Positions 23,470-30,844 of a stretch of DNA of 64,000 nucleotides are shown in pieces (position 1 is the stretch's first letter; the number at the start of each line of letters is the position of its first letter). A program made the position numbers and the translations under genes. The stretch comes from Amycolatopsis orientalis DSM 40040 = KCTC 9412 (GTDB lineage: Bacteria > Actinomycetota > Actinomycetes > Mycobacteriales > Pseudonocardiaceae). Below the pieces are notes generated by a model, which was not told the origin of the DNA, made no database searches, and saw nothing but the letters and a program-made list of their open reading frames with translations. The stretch covers positions 186,001 to 250,000 of the forward strand of contig NZ_ASJB01000083.1 in the NCBI RefSeq assembly GCF_000478275.1, read 5' to 3'.

Positions 23470-23853
23470 ATGGCCAGGCTTCGCGACGTCGTCTTCGACT
23501 GCCACCACCCGGCTTCGCTGGCCCGCTTCTGGGCGGCGGCGCTCGACGGCTACGAAGTCGCACCCTATGACGAAGAAGAGCTTGAACGCCTTCGCTCGCT
23601 GGGCTTTTCCGGTCCCGAAGACGATCCTTCGGTGCTGGTCGAAGGACCATCGGGACCGCGGCTGTTCTTCAACCTGGTCCCGGAGGGGAAGATCGCCAAG
23701 AACCGCGTGCATCTGGATCTGACCGGCGACGACGTCGAACGGCTCGTCGCTTTGGGCGCGAAGGTGCTCGCGCACCCCGAGGACGGGCTCGTCGTCCTCG
23801 CCGATCCGGAAGGGAACGAGTTCTGTCTCGTTACTCCGACGCCGTCTGCTTGA
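23470..23853 (+). CDS. VOC-family (glyoxalase-like) protein
   Basis: 127 residues from ATG 23470. Two beta-alpha-beta-beta-beta halves of a VOC fold: DVVFDCHHPASLARFWAAALDGYEV and the second half HLDLTGDDVERLVALGAKVL...LADPEGNEFCLV. Small VOC proteins of this type (PF18029-like) have unknown substrates. Its 3' end overlaps the convergent lspA by 23 bases. Confidence 0.82.
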   Translation: MARLRDVVFDCHHPASLARFWAAALDGYEVAPYDEEELERLRSLGFSGPEDDPSVLVEGPSGPRLFFNLVPEGKIAKNRVHLDLTGDDVERLVALGAKVLAHPEDGLVVLADPEGNEFCLVTPTPSA

Positions 23854-24349
23854 CGCCGTCGATCGGCACGTTGCGGAAGCTGAGCACGAACAGCGAAACC
23901 GCGCCGAAGAACAGCGCGATGTCGGCGACGTTCCCGACGAACCAGCCGTTGTAGTCGATGAAGTCGACGACGTGACCGCGCGCGAAGCCGGGCTCGCGGA
24001 AGAGCCGGTCTCCCAGATGCGTCGTCGCGCCACCGAGCAGCAAGCCGAGCGAGATCGCCCAGCCCGCCGAGCGGACCTTGCGGGAGATCCACAGCAGCGC
24101 GACCACCGCGGCCGCGGCCAGGACCGCGAAGATCCAGGTGGAACCGGCACCCAGCGAGAACGCCGCGCCCGGGTTGTAGAGCAGCCGGAACCGGATGAAG
24201 TCGCCGATCACCGGGATCGGCGCCCGGTCGGTGAGGGCGTCGACGGCCCACCATTTGGTCAGCTGGTCGGCGGCCAGCAGGACCGCGGCCACCAGCAGTG
24301 TCCACAGCAGACGGCGGGGCGGCGGCTCAGGCGCGTTCTCGGTGCTCAT
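23831..24349 (-). CDS. lspA: Lipoprotein signal peptidase II
   Basis: 172 residues from ATG 24349 (GTG 24352 possible). Four transmembrane helices and the LspA signatures DQLTKWWAV, RLLYNPGAAFSL, GDRL...GHVVDFIDY and GNVADIAL; the two catalytic Asp residues are those in VVDFID and NVADIA. LspA removes signal peptides from diacylated prolipoproteins. It starts inside the end of the carboxymuconolactone-decarboxylase-like gene, thus coupled to the mprB operon. Confidence 0.95.
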   Translation of the reverse strand: MSTENAPEPPPRRLLWTLLVAAVLLAADQLTKWWAVDALTDRAPIPVIGDFIRFRLLYNPGAAFSLGAGSTWIFAVLAAAAVVALLWISRKVRSAGWAISLGLLLGGATTHLGDRLFREPGFARGHVVDFIDYNGWFVGNVADIALFFGAVSLFVLSFRNVPIDGVKQTASE

Positions 24350-24827
24350 CACTCGTCAGGGTACGGGCGGCGCCGAGCGCGTTGAGGGCGGCGGGGAAAC
24401 CCACGTAGACGGCGAGATGAAGGATCGCCTCGATGGCCTCCCGCAGCTCGCCCGCGTCCCGTGCTTCCCGGAGGACGTCGGCCAGCTCCGGCGCCACCCC
24501 GCCCTTGGCCGTGTGCACCGCGATCAGCCTGAGCCGCCTGGTCGTTTCGTCGTCGGAGTCCAACTCGCCGCCGACGTTCGTCACAGCTGTCCGGTGGAAC
24601 CGAAGCTGCGCTTCCGCGTATCCCAAGGCTTCCAGCGCGGCGACCGTCACCAGCTGCCGCTGTGCCAGCGAAAGCCCCGGACGCTGGTAGACGCCGCCGT
24701 AGACGAAGGCGACGGCTTCCTCGCCGAAGTCCGTCGCCTGGACGCTTTCGAACAGCTGCAGCACGGCGGGGTCCTCGACGCCGCCGAGCAGGCGCAGCAG
24801 TTCGAGACCCTTGTCGTAATCACCCAT
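24327..24827 (-). CDS. Carboxymuconolactone decarboxylase/AhpD-like protein
   Basis: 166 residues; the start ATG shares one base with the stop of mprB (TGATG). CMD-family pattern: GLSLAQRQLVTVAALEALGYAEAQLRFHRTAVTNVGG..., and EAIEAILHLAVYVGFPAALNAL. The AhpD-type CxxC pair is absent, so thioredoxin-like peroxidase support is unlikely; gamma-carboxymuconolactone decarboxylase or an unknown enzyme is more probable. Sits between mprB and lspA in one transcription unit. Confidence 0.82.
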   Translation of the reverse strand: MGDYDKGLELLRLLGGVEDPAVLQLFESVQATDFGEEAVAFVYGGVYQRPGLSLAQRQLVTVAALEALGYAEAQLRFHRTAVTNVGGELDSDDETTRRLRLIAVHTAKGGVAPELADVLREARDAGELREAIEAILHLAVYVGFPAALNALGAARTLTSDEHRERA

Positions 24828-26251
24828 CAGGCAGGGGCTCCCGGAAGTCGCATGGTCATCAGCGCGCCGCCCGCGGGCGCGCGTCCGGCGTAGACGTCGC
24901 CGCCGTGGCGCTGCGCGGCGTGCTGGACGATGGCGAGGCCGAGCCCGGAACCGGGCAGGGTCCGCGCCTCGGAAGAGCGGTAGAACCGGTCGAACACCTT
25001 CGGCAGGTCCTCGTCGGCGATCCCCGGCCCGGCGTCCTCGACCTCGAGCACCGCGGTGCCGTCGCCGACCGGATACAGCCGGACCCCGACCGACGAGCCC
25101 TCCGGCGAGAACTTCACCGCGTTGTCCAGCAGGTTCAGCACCGCGCGTTCCAGCGCGCTGGTGTCGCCGGTCAGCACCCACGGCTGGAGCGAGACGTCGA
25201 ACTCGATCTCACCCGCCCGGCGGCGTGCCCTGTCGAGCGCGCGCTCGACGACGTCGACCATCTCGACCCGCTCGTGCTCGATCCGCGGCTCGTCCTGGCG
25301 CGCGAGTTCGACGAGGTCGCCGATCAGCTGAGTCAGCTCGTCGAGCTGGCCGCGGATGTCGGCCTCGATGTCGCTGCGGTCCTCGTCGGACAGCGTGCGC
25401 GCGCCCGGCCTGCTCGCGGACAACAGGAGTTCCAGGTTCGTGCGAAGCGACGTCAGCGGCGTCCGTAGTTCGTGACCGGCGTCGGCGACGAGCTGCCGTT
25501 GCCGTTCCTGCGATTCGGCGACCGTGCCGAGCATCGTGTTGAAACTCTGCGTGAGCCGGGCGAGTTCGTCGTCGCCGCTGACCGGGATCGGCCGCAGGTC
25601 ACCCGTGGTGGCGACGCGTTCCGCCGCCGACGTCAGCCTGTCGACCGGTCGCAGGCCCGCTCTCGCGACCGCCGTGCCCGCCGCCGCGGCGACCAGGATC
25701 CCGGCGCCGCCGATCAGGAACAGGACGACGGAGAGTTCGTTCAGGGTGCGTTTGGTCGGGCCGAGCGACTGGGCGAGCACCATCGCCTGCCCCGCACCCT
25801 GCGGGAGCGCGACGACCCGGCTGTCGGTCCTCGGGTCGGTGCGCAGGGAGAACGGCGAGGTCCCCGAAGCGACCGCGATCTCGTCCGGACCGTAGGGCGG
25901 GCGGCTTCCGGACTGCGGATAGGTCAGCCGGACCTTCTCCCCGACCGTCAGCTGGCCGATCTGCAGGTCCGCGCTGGCCAGGAAGGCGCCCGGCACCTGC
26001 TGCAGCTCGGTCTGCACCTGCGGCGAGTCGACCGCGGCCTGCGCGCGGGCCAGCAGGTTGTCGTCGACCTGCTGGTAGAGGTTCTCCTTCACGACGAGAT
26101 ACGCGCCGAGTGACACCAACGCCACCGCGCCCGCCACCGAAACGGCCGCGAGCAGCGTCACCCGGCCGCGGAGCGAGAAGCGCCGCGTGCCCCAGCGGTC
26201 GCCGCGCGGATCCTTTTCGGATCCGTCGGCGACCTCGACCGGGTCCGTCAC
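24827..26251 (-). CDS. mprB: Sensor histidine kinase, MprB-like
   Basis: 474 residues from GTG 26251, coupled to mprA (GTGA). A transmembrane helix (about 30-54), an extracytoplasmic domain of about 120 residues, a second helix (173-195), a HAMP segment, H box with His260 (DAGHELRTPLTSLRTNLELL), N box (NLLDNAVKFSP) and G boxes (DAGPGI, GSGLGLAIV). In mycobacteria MprB senses envelope stress and interacts with DnaK; the same role is inferred here from its partner and pepD. Confidence 0.93.
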   Translation of the reverse strand: MTDPVEVADGSEKDPRGDRWGTRRFSLRGRVTLLAAVSVAGAVALVSLGAYLVVKENLYQQVDDNLLARAQAAVDSPQVQTELQQVPGAFLASADLQIGQLTVGEKVRLTYPQSGSRPPYGPDEIAVASGTSPFSLRTDPRTDSRVVALPQGAGQAMVLAQSLGPTKRTLNELSVVLFLIGGAGILVAAAAGTAVARAGLRPVDRLTSAAERVATTGDLRPIPVSGDDELARLTQSFNTMLGTVAESQERQRQLVADAGHELRTPLTSLRTNLELLLSASRPGARTLSDEDRSDIEADIRGQLDELTQLIGDLVELARQDEPRIEHERVEMVDVVERALDRARRRAGEIEFDVSLQPWVLTGDTSALERAVLNLLDNAVKFSPEGSSVGVRLYPVGDGTAVLEVEDAGPGIADEDLPKVFDRFYRSSEARTLPGSGLGLAIVQHAAQRHGGDVYAGRAPAGGALMTMRLPGAPA

Positions 26252-26940
26252 GGCGGGGTTTCCCTCAGGACGTATCCCACTCCCCTGACCGTGTGGATCA
26301 GCCTCGGTTCGCTCCCAGCCTCGGTCTTTCGGCGCAAATAGCCGACGTAGACCTCCAGTGCGTTGCCCGACGTCGGGAAGTCGTATCCCCACACTTCCTC
26401 CAGGATCCGGCTGCGAGTCAGGACGTGTTTCGGGTAGGAGAGAAACAGCTCCAGCAGCGCGAATTCGGTCCTCGTGAGACTGATCTCCCGGCCGGCGCGG
26501 CGCACTTCGCGCGTCCCGGGGTCCAAGGTGAGATCCGCGAACGACAGGATCTCGGCGTTCTGCCCCGCCTGCGGATCCGGGATCGCCCGGCGCAGAAGCG
26601 CGCGAAGGCGAGCGAGGAGCTCCTCGAGCGCGAAGGGCTTCGGGAGGTAGTCGTCGGCGCCTGCGTCGAGACCGGACACGCGATCGGACACCGTGTCCCG
26701 CGCCGTCAGCACGAGGATCGGCAGGTCGTCACCGGTGCTTCGCAGCCGTCGGGCCACCTCCAGGCCGTCGAGCCGCGGCATCATCACGTCGAGGACCATC
26801 GCGTCGGGTCTGTTGGCGATGATCGCTTCCAGGGCCTGCGCGCCGTCCCCGGCCAGTTCCACCTGGTACCCGTTGAACTCAAGGGATCGCCTGAGTGATT
26901 CACGGACGGCCCTGTCGTCGTCCACTACGAGGATGCGCAT
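26248..26940 (-). CDS. mprA: OmpR-family response regulator, MprA-like
   Basis: 230 residues: receiver domain with D51 (AMVLDVMMPRLDGLEV) and K in LPKPFALEELLARLRALLRR, then winged helix with LTRSRILEEVWGYDFPTSGNALEVYVGYLRRKTEA and IHTVRGVGYVLRETPP. From memory these stretches are nearly the same as in M. tuberculosis MprA (Rv0981), including the C terminus. Controls envelope-stress genes, among them pepD and itself in mycobacteria. Confidence 0.95.
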   Translation of the reverse strand: MRILVVDDDRAVRESLRRSLEFNGYQVELAGDGAQALEAIIANRPDAMVLDVMMPRLDGLEVARRLRSTGDDLPILVLTARDTVSDRVSGLDAGADDYLPKPFALEELLARLRALLRRAIPDPQAGQNAEILSFADLTLDPGTREVRRAGREISLTRTEFALLELFLSYPKHVLTRSRILEEVWGYDFPTSGNALEVYVGYLRRKTEAGSEPRLIHTVRGVGYVLRETPP

Positions 26941-27025
26941 GACGACAGTCTTACGCAGCGTGCTGAGACTCGCCTAAGAACACACACAGAACAAACAAAG
27001 GAAATCCGGCAGTCCAGAAGACGTT

Positions 27026-27640
27026 TCAGCCGGTCTCGGGCCCTTTCGCAACAGGTGCGTTCCATCTGCGCCACAAAGCGAGCATCCGGACCCCCACCAC
27101 GGCAGCAGCTGCTACCGCCGTCACCGGGCCCGGCGGCAGTCGCAGAGCGTGACCGATCACGACCAGCACGGCCCCCGCGAGCGCCGCGACCGCGTAGATC
27201 TCCTTCCGCAGCACGAGCGGGATTTCCCGCAGCAGGAGATCACGCACCGCGCCGCCACCGATACCCGTCGTCATCCCGATCAGGCACGCCGCGTAGGGAG
27301 TCGCGCCCGCGTTCAACGCGATGGTGGTCCCCGCCGTCGCGAACACCCCGAGCCCGAGCGCGTCGGCGAGGAGCACGCCGCGCCGCAGCTTCGCGATCTG
27401 CGGGTGGAACACGAACACCACCAGCGCCGTCCCGCCACAGACCGCGAGATAAGGCCACGTCCGCAGGGTGGTCGGCGGCGTGATCCCGAGCAGGACGTCA
27501 CGGATGATCCCGCCGCCGAGCGCGGTGGTCAGCCCCACGACGACCACCCCGAAGACGTCCAACCTGGACCGCACCGCCGCGAGCGCACCCGAAGCCGCGA
27601 ACGCGATCAAGCCGAGGAACTCGAGCGCGGTGAGGATCAT
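27026..27640 (-). CDS. TRIC-family cation channel-like membrane protein (UPF0126)
   Basis: 204 residues, seven transmembrane helices in an inverted repeat of two three-helix units; each unit carries the glycine-rich TRIC signature (TTALGGGIIRDVLLG and TTGIGGGAVRDLLLREIP). Prokaryotic TRIC proteins are trimeric monovalent cation channels. The ATG overlaps the stop of the upstream NarL-type regulator (TAATG), so the two form an operon. Confidence 0.9.
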   Translation of the reverse strand: MILTALEFLGLIAFAASGALAAVRSRLDVFGVVVVGLTTALGGGIIRDVLLGITPPTTLRTWPYLAVCGGTALVVFVFHPQIAKLRRGVLLADALGLGVFATAGTTIALNAGATPYAACLIGMTTGIGGGAVRDLLLREIPLVLRKEIYAVAALAGAVLVVIGHALRLPPGPVTAVAAAAVVGVRMLALWRRWNAPVAKGPETG

Positions 27641-28293
27641 TACTGGTCGAGCAGGCCGCCGCGGTAGGCCAGCAGCGCCGCCTGCACCCGGTTCGCCGCG
27701 CCGATCTTGGACAGGACGGCCGAGACGTAGCCCTTGACCGTGGCCTCGGACAGATGCAAGCGCCCGCCGATCTCCGCGTTGGACAACCCCTGCCCGATCA
27801 GCCCGACGACCTCACGCTCCCGCTCGGACAGCGACGCGAGCAGCTTGCGCGCCGGCTGCGCGGCCCGCTGCTCGTCCCGATGCGACTGGACCATGCGCGC
27901 CGCGACCCCCGGATCCAGCACCGCACCCCCGCGCGCCAGGTCACGGACCGCCCGCAGCAGCGCCGCCGGGTCGATGTCCTTCAGCAGGAAGCCGTTGGCC
28001 CCGAGCCTGAGCGCGAGACTGACGTAGTCGTCGATGTCGAACGTGGTCAACATGGCCACGGTCGGCGGATCCGGCAACGCGAGAATGGCCCTGAGCGCGC
28101 GGATGCCATCGTCAGGGGACCGCATCTTGATGTCGAGCAGCGCGACGTCAGGGTGGTACCGCCGGGCGACCTCGACCGCTGATCTCCCGTCGCTCGCTTC
28201 GCCCACGATCTCGATGTCGGCAGCGCCCGACATCATGGCACGCAGGCCCGAACGGACCAGTTCCTCGTCGTCGGCGAACATGAGCTTGATCAA
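27640..28293 (-). CDS. NarL/LuxR-family response regulator, orphan
   Basis: 217 residues from TTG 28293 with GGAGGG before it. Receiver domain with Asp in VALLDIKMRSPDDG and a LuxR HTH (LSEREREVVGLIGQGLSNAEIGGRLHLSEATVKGYVSAVLSKIG). No histidine kinase is adjacent. Co-transcribed with the TRIC channel gene, which it may control. Confidence 0.92.
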   Translation of the reverse strand: MIKLMFADDEELVRSGLRAMMSGAADIEIVGEASDGRSAVEVARRYHPDVALLDIKMRSPDDGIRALRAILALPDPPTVAMLTTFDIDDYVSLALRLGANGFLLKDIDPAALLRAVRDLARGGAVLDPGVAARMVQSHRDEQRAAQPARKLLASLSEREREVVGLIGQGLSNAEIGGRLHLSEATVKGYVSAVLSKIGAANRVQAALLAYRGGLLDQ

Positions 28294-28650
28294 CGAAGCC
28301 CTCCGGCAGCCGGGGGAGCGGCGTCTCGCGTCCCGTTAACGAAGATTACCTACTGTTGTTCAGGGTTTCGAAACCAGACACGTACGAGTGACCCTCGCGG
28401 GTCATCTGTGTCGATCTAGCTCTCGATTCAGCCCTGGTTTGCCGGTCCCGAGTCTGGCCGCCGGGCCGCGGATCCGCAGGTCGAGTGTCACTAGTCGGCC
28501 AGTGTCTCTTCTCGGCCGCATGCTCCTTCTCGGGCTCGGGGGCAACCGCCGTTCGGGTGCTCCGGGCACTTCACCTCGGCGGCCGCATCGTGACCTGACC
28601 TCACGCACGGCCGGACCCGGTGACCCGGTAGGCTGTGCCCGGCAGTACAT
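28294..28650. other. 357-bp region without a gene, upstream of tRNA-Arg
   Basis: I see no convincing gene. A hairpin TGACCC-TCGC-GGGTCA lies at about 28388-28403. A -10-like TAGGCT at 28629-28634 could serve the tRNA. The left end holds the promoter of the NarL-type regulator. Confidence 0.5.
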
Positions 28651-28723
28651 GCCCTCGTAGCTCAGGGGATAGAGCACCGCTCTCCTAAAGCGGGTGTCGC
28701 AGGTTCGAATCCTGCCGGGGGCA
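28651..28723 (+). tRNA. tRNA-Arg (anticodon CCU)
   Basis: A full cloverleaf: acceptor arms GCCCTCG (28651-28657) and CGGGGGC (28716-28722) with one G-U pair, D arm GCTC...GAGC, anticodon stem CCGCT/AGCGG with loop CTCCTAA (anticodon CCT at 28684-28686), T arm GCAGG-TTCGAAT-CCTGC, discriminator A at 28723. The CCA end is not encoded. Decodes AGG, a rare arginine codon in high-GC genomes. Such tRNA genes are common insertion points for islands; the nuclease-helicase pair follows directly. Confidence 0.95.
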
Positions 28724-28829
28724 CTCTCACCGATCCTGCCCGCCGTCGCGGCGGTGTTCTCAGTCCTCGATATCCGAGTGACCGGAGTCGAACCCCGCTC
28801 ATCGACCGCCCTGGTTTCGGCCGCCGTGG

Positions 28830-30713
28830 CTACCTCGAGAACTTCCGGAGGAAGTCGTTCGTCTCATCGTCCTTGGAGTAGACGCACACTCCCTGCATGC
28901 CACGCGTCATGAGCACCTTGTAGGTGTTCCGGACCAACCGGTCGAACTTACTTGCTCCGGCGTCCTTCACGGAACGATCGAAGGAGAAATCGGGGCGGGC
29001 CAACCACTTCCCGTTCCGGATGACCAGATCGTCGCCGAAAATGACACCCGCCCAGTCATACTCGAAGCCCTGAGCGGTGTAGATGCACCCCACCTGCCCG
29101 AATCCTTCGGGCTCCGAGGCCCATAAGGAAGCGGACGGAACTCCTGGAACCTCGAATCCCCGCTTGGTGTTCCACGGACGGCGCCATCCATCGATCTGCA
29201 CGTCGTCGACCAGTCTCAGTTCTCCGTCGACCTCGACCGGATCCCGCCAATCCCAGCAGAAACCGGCTGCCATCCTCGCAGTGCCCGAGAAGGTCTTCGC
29301 CTGCCGAAGGAGCCAGTTCTCCAGTTCATGCGGTGACCCGACCGAGTCGACCACGTACTCGTCTTCGCTTCCTTCGACCAGCTCCGACCAGGCCACCGGC
29401 GGCCCCGAACCGAGGCCCAGCAGGCGGACCACCCATTCGTCGAAGCGCGCCGAGCCCCCACACCGGTACTGACCCTCGAGGCTGATCTCGATCACATCGC
29501 AGCCCTTGATGTCGGCGATGGCGAGAATGTCCCCCTTGGTCCCGATCTCACCAGGACGCACTACTTGGTGTTCGTCCAGCAGAAAGAGCGGCACCTTGGC
29601 CACCTCGATCAGTTCGTCGATCTGGCTCCGCACCTTCCCGTGCAGCCGAGCGGGCATGCCTCGGACCCGGTGGGCCTCGTCGCAGATCAGGACGTCCAGC
29701 GCGTCCGCCGGCGCCGAACCGAACTCGTTGAAGTACTTGAAGATCTCGCCATATCGCTCGTCATCGCCGGTTACCTTCTCCCGCAAGGTCTCGGTGAAGG
29801 CTTTCGAGCCTGTCGCGTGAAGTGCTCTTCGCTTCTGCCGCGCGAGGGCGGCGAGGAGCGTCACGGCGATGGCGCTCTTGCCCGACCCTGGCCCGCCACT
29901 GACGACGACGACCTTCTTCCGCCGGTTACCGTCGCCGGTTTCCGCCTCCGCGACCGCGTCCAGCACGGTCTTGTAGGCGACCTGCTGCTCGTCGAGCAGA
30001 ACGAAGTCATCCCTGGCGGACAAGGCATCGGCGGCCGTTTTGAGCAGGTTGCGAGCCGGGGCCGGTGGCGCGGAGATCAACTCATGGGCCGCAGCCATCG
30101 CCATGTCGGCCGTACGCGGATCCGTGTCGAGTACCGACCACAGATCGGCGACCAGGTCGCCTTGGAGGTCCGACGTGTAGAGCTGACCGAAGTCGTCGAA
30201 CTCGAAGTCGTCCAGTGTCCAGTCCTTGCCCCGTACCGCATTGTGCAAGTACGCGACCCCTTTGACCTGTCCGGGGATTCGCGCGAAGGCGGGAATGAAG
30301 TCGAGTAATTGACGGCAGTATCGCCTGATCTGTTCAGCCGGATGCAGGTACGGTTGCCGCCTCCCGCCGCGAACTCTCACCAAGCCCGCGCCAACCGCCT
30401 TCGCGTCGCTCCATTGCTTCAGCTCGACGAGTACATAAGAAGGTCTCTTGGTTTCCGGATGAACCCCGCAGAGGACGGCGTCCACACGCTTCGGGCTGTA
30501 CGGAAGCCGGTATTCGAGCAGGACCTGCACATGACCGAGGCCGGCGGCGCACAACATTTCGGCGAGTATCGGAAGGCTTCTCCGCCACGAACCGATTTCA
30601 CCATGGTGTTCGGACACCTTGTAGGTGACTCCCGTATGCCGGGCGAGTTCCATGAGAATGCGTTCGTGCCGAAGTTCTTCTCGCAGGTCATCCGCAGTCT
30701 TACTGACCGGCAA
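28830..30713 (-). CDS. PD-(D/E)XK-like nuclease fused to DUF2075 (Schlafen-like) helicase, copy 1
   Basis: 627 residues from TTG 30713, with GGGGAGGG just upstream; a GTG at 30779 is in frame but would leave no promoter space. N-terminal domain: RVDAVL...YVLVELKQW gives D78, E97 and K99 of a PD-(D/E)XK nuclease core. C-terminal domain: Walker A GGPGSGKS (273-280), Walker B LDVLICDEAH (D345, E346), LLDEHQVVRPGE, QYRCGGS, then YTAQGFEYDWAGV and NTYKVLMTRGM as helicase motifs. Likely a DNA or RNA translocase with nuclease activity. Divergent from a close paralogue 131 bp away, next to tRNA-Arg. Base composition looks less GC-rich than the flanks. Role in phage defence is inference. Confidence 0.82.
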   Translation of the reverse strand: MPVSKTADDLREELRHERILMELARHTGVTYKVSEHHGEIGSWRRSLPILAEMLCAAGLGHVQVLLEYRLPYSPKRVDAVLCGVHPETKRPSYVLVELKQWSDAKAVGAGLVRVRGGRRQPYLHPAEQIRRYCRQLLDFIPAFARIPGQVKGVAYLHNAVRGKDWTLDDFEFDDFGQLYTSDLQGDLVADLWSVLDTDPRTADMAMAAAHELISAPPAPARNLLKTAADALSARDDFVLLDEQQVAYKTVLDAVAEAETGDGNRRKKVVVVSGGPGSGKSAIAVTLLAALARQKRRALHATGSKAFTETLREKVTGDDERYGEIFKYFNEFGSAPADALDVLICDEAHRVRGMPARLHGKVRSQIDELIEVAKVPLFLLDEHQVVRPGEIGTKGDILAIADIKGCDVIEISLEGQYRCGGSARFDEWVVRLLGLGSGPPVAWSELVEGSEDEYVVDSVGSPHELENWLLRQAKTFSGTARMAAGFCWDWRDPVEVDGELRLVDDVQIDGWRRPWNTKRGFEVPGVPSASLWASEPEGFGQVGCIYTAQGFEYDWAGVIFGDDLVIRNGKWLARPDFSFDRSVKDAGASKFDRLVRNTYKVLMTRGMQGVCVYSKDDETNDFLRKFSR

Positions 30714-30789
30714 GCCACCCTCCCCAGGGCCGTTACCGCCACTTGGCCTTCCACACTCTTGCGTGAAGGCAAGCGTCACTCTAGCGGGT

Positions 30790-30795
30790 TATGAT
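30790..30795 (+). promoter_or_regulatory. -10 box in the divergent 131-bp region of the nuclease-helicase pair
   Basis: TATGAT (30790-30795) faces right; TAGAGT (30783-30778 on the minus strand) faces left. The two promoters would overlap, so the paralogues could be expressed together or compete. Confidence 0.35.
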
Positions 30796-30844
30796 CGACA
30801 GCTGGGAAGCACTTGGGCGACCCACACGCCCGGGGGAGGGACGA

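Noticed and set aside
28780..28805. Possible second tRNA or attachment-site copy (GGAGTCGAACCCCGC) near tRNA-Arg
   Set aside because: The flanking bases do not pair as a T arm and no cloverleaf can be drawn; no copy of the tRNA-Arg 3' end was found at the other side of the nuclease-helicase pair, so an integrated island with direct repeats is not supported.
30714..30779. GTG 30779 as start of the leftward nuclease-helicase
   Set aside because: It would leave 11 bases between the two divergent frames and has no ribosome binding site; TTG 30713 has GGGGAGGG upstream, as does GTG 30845 of the paralogue.
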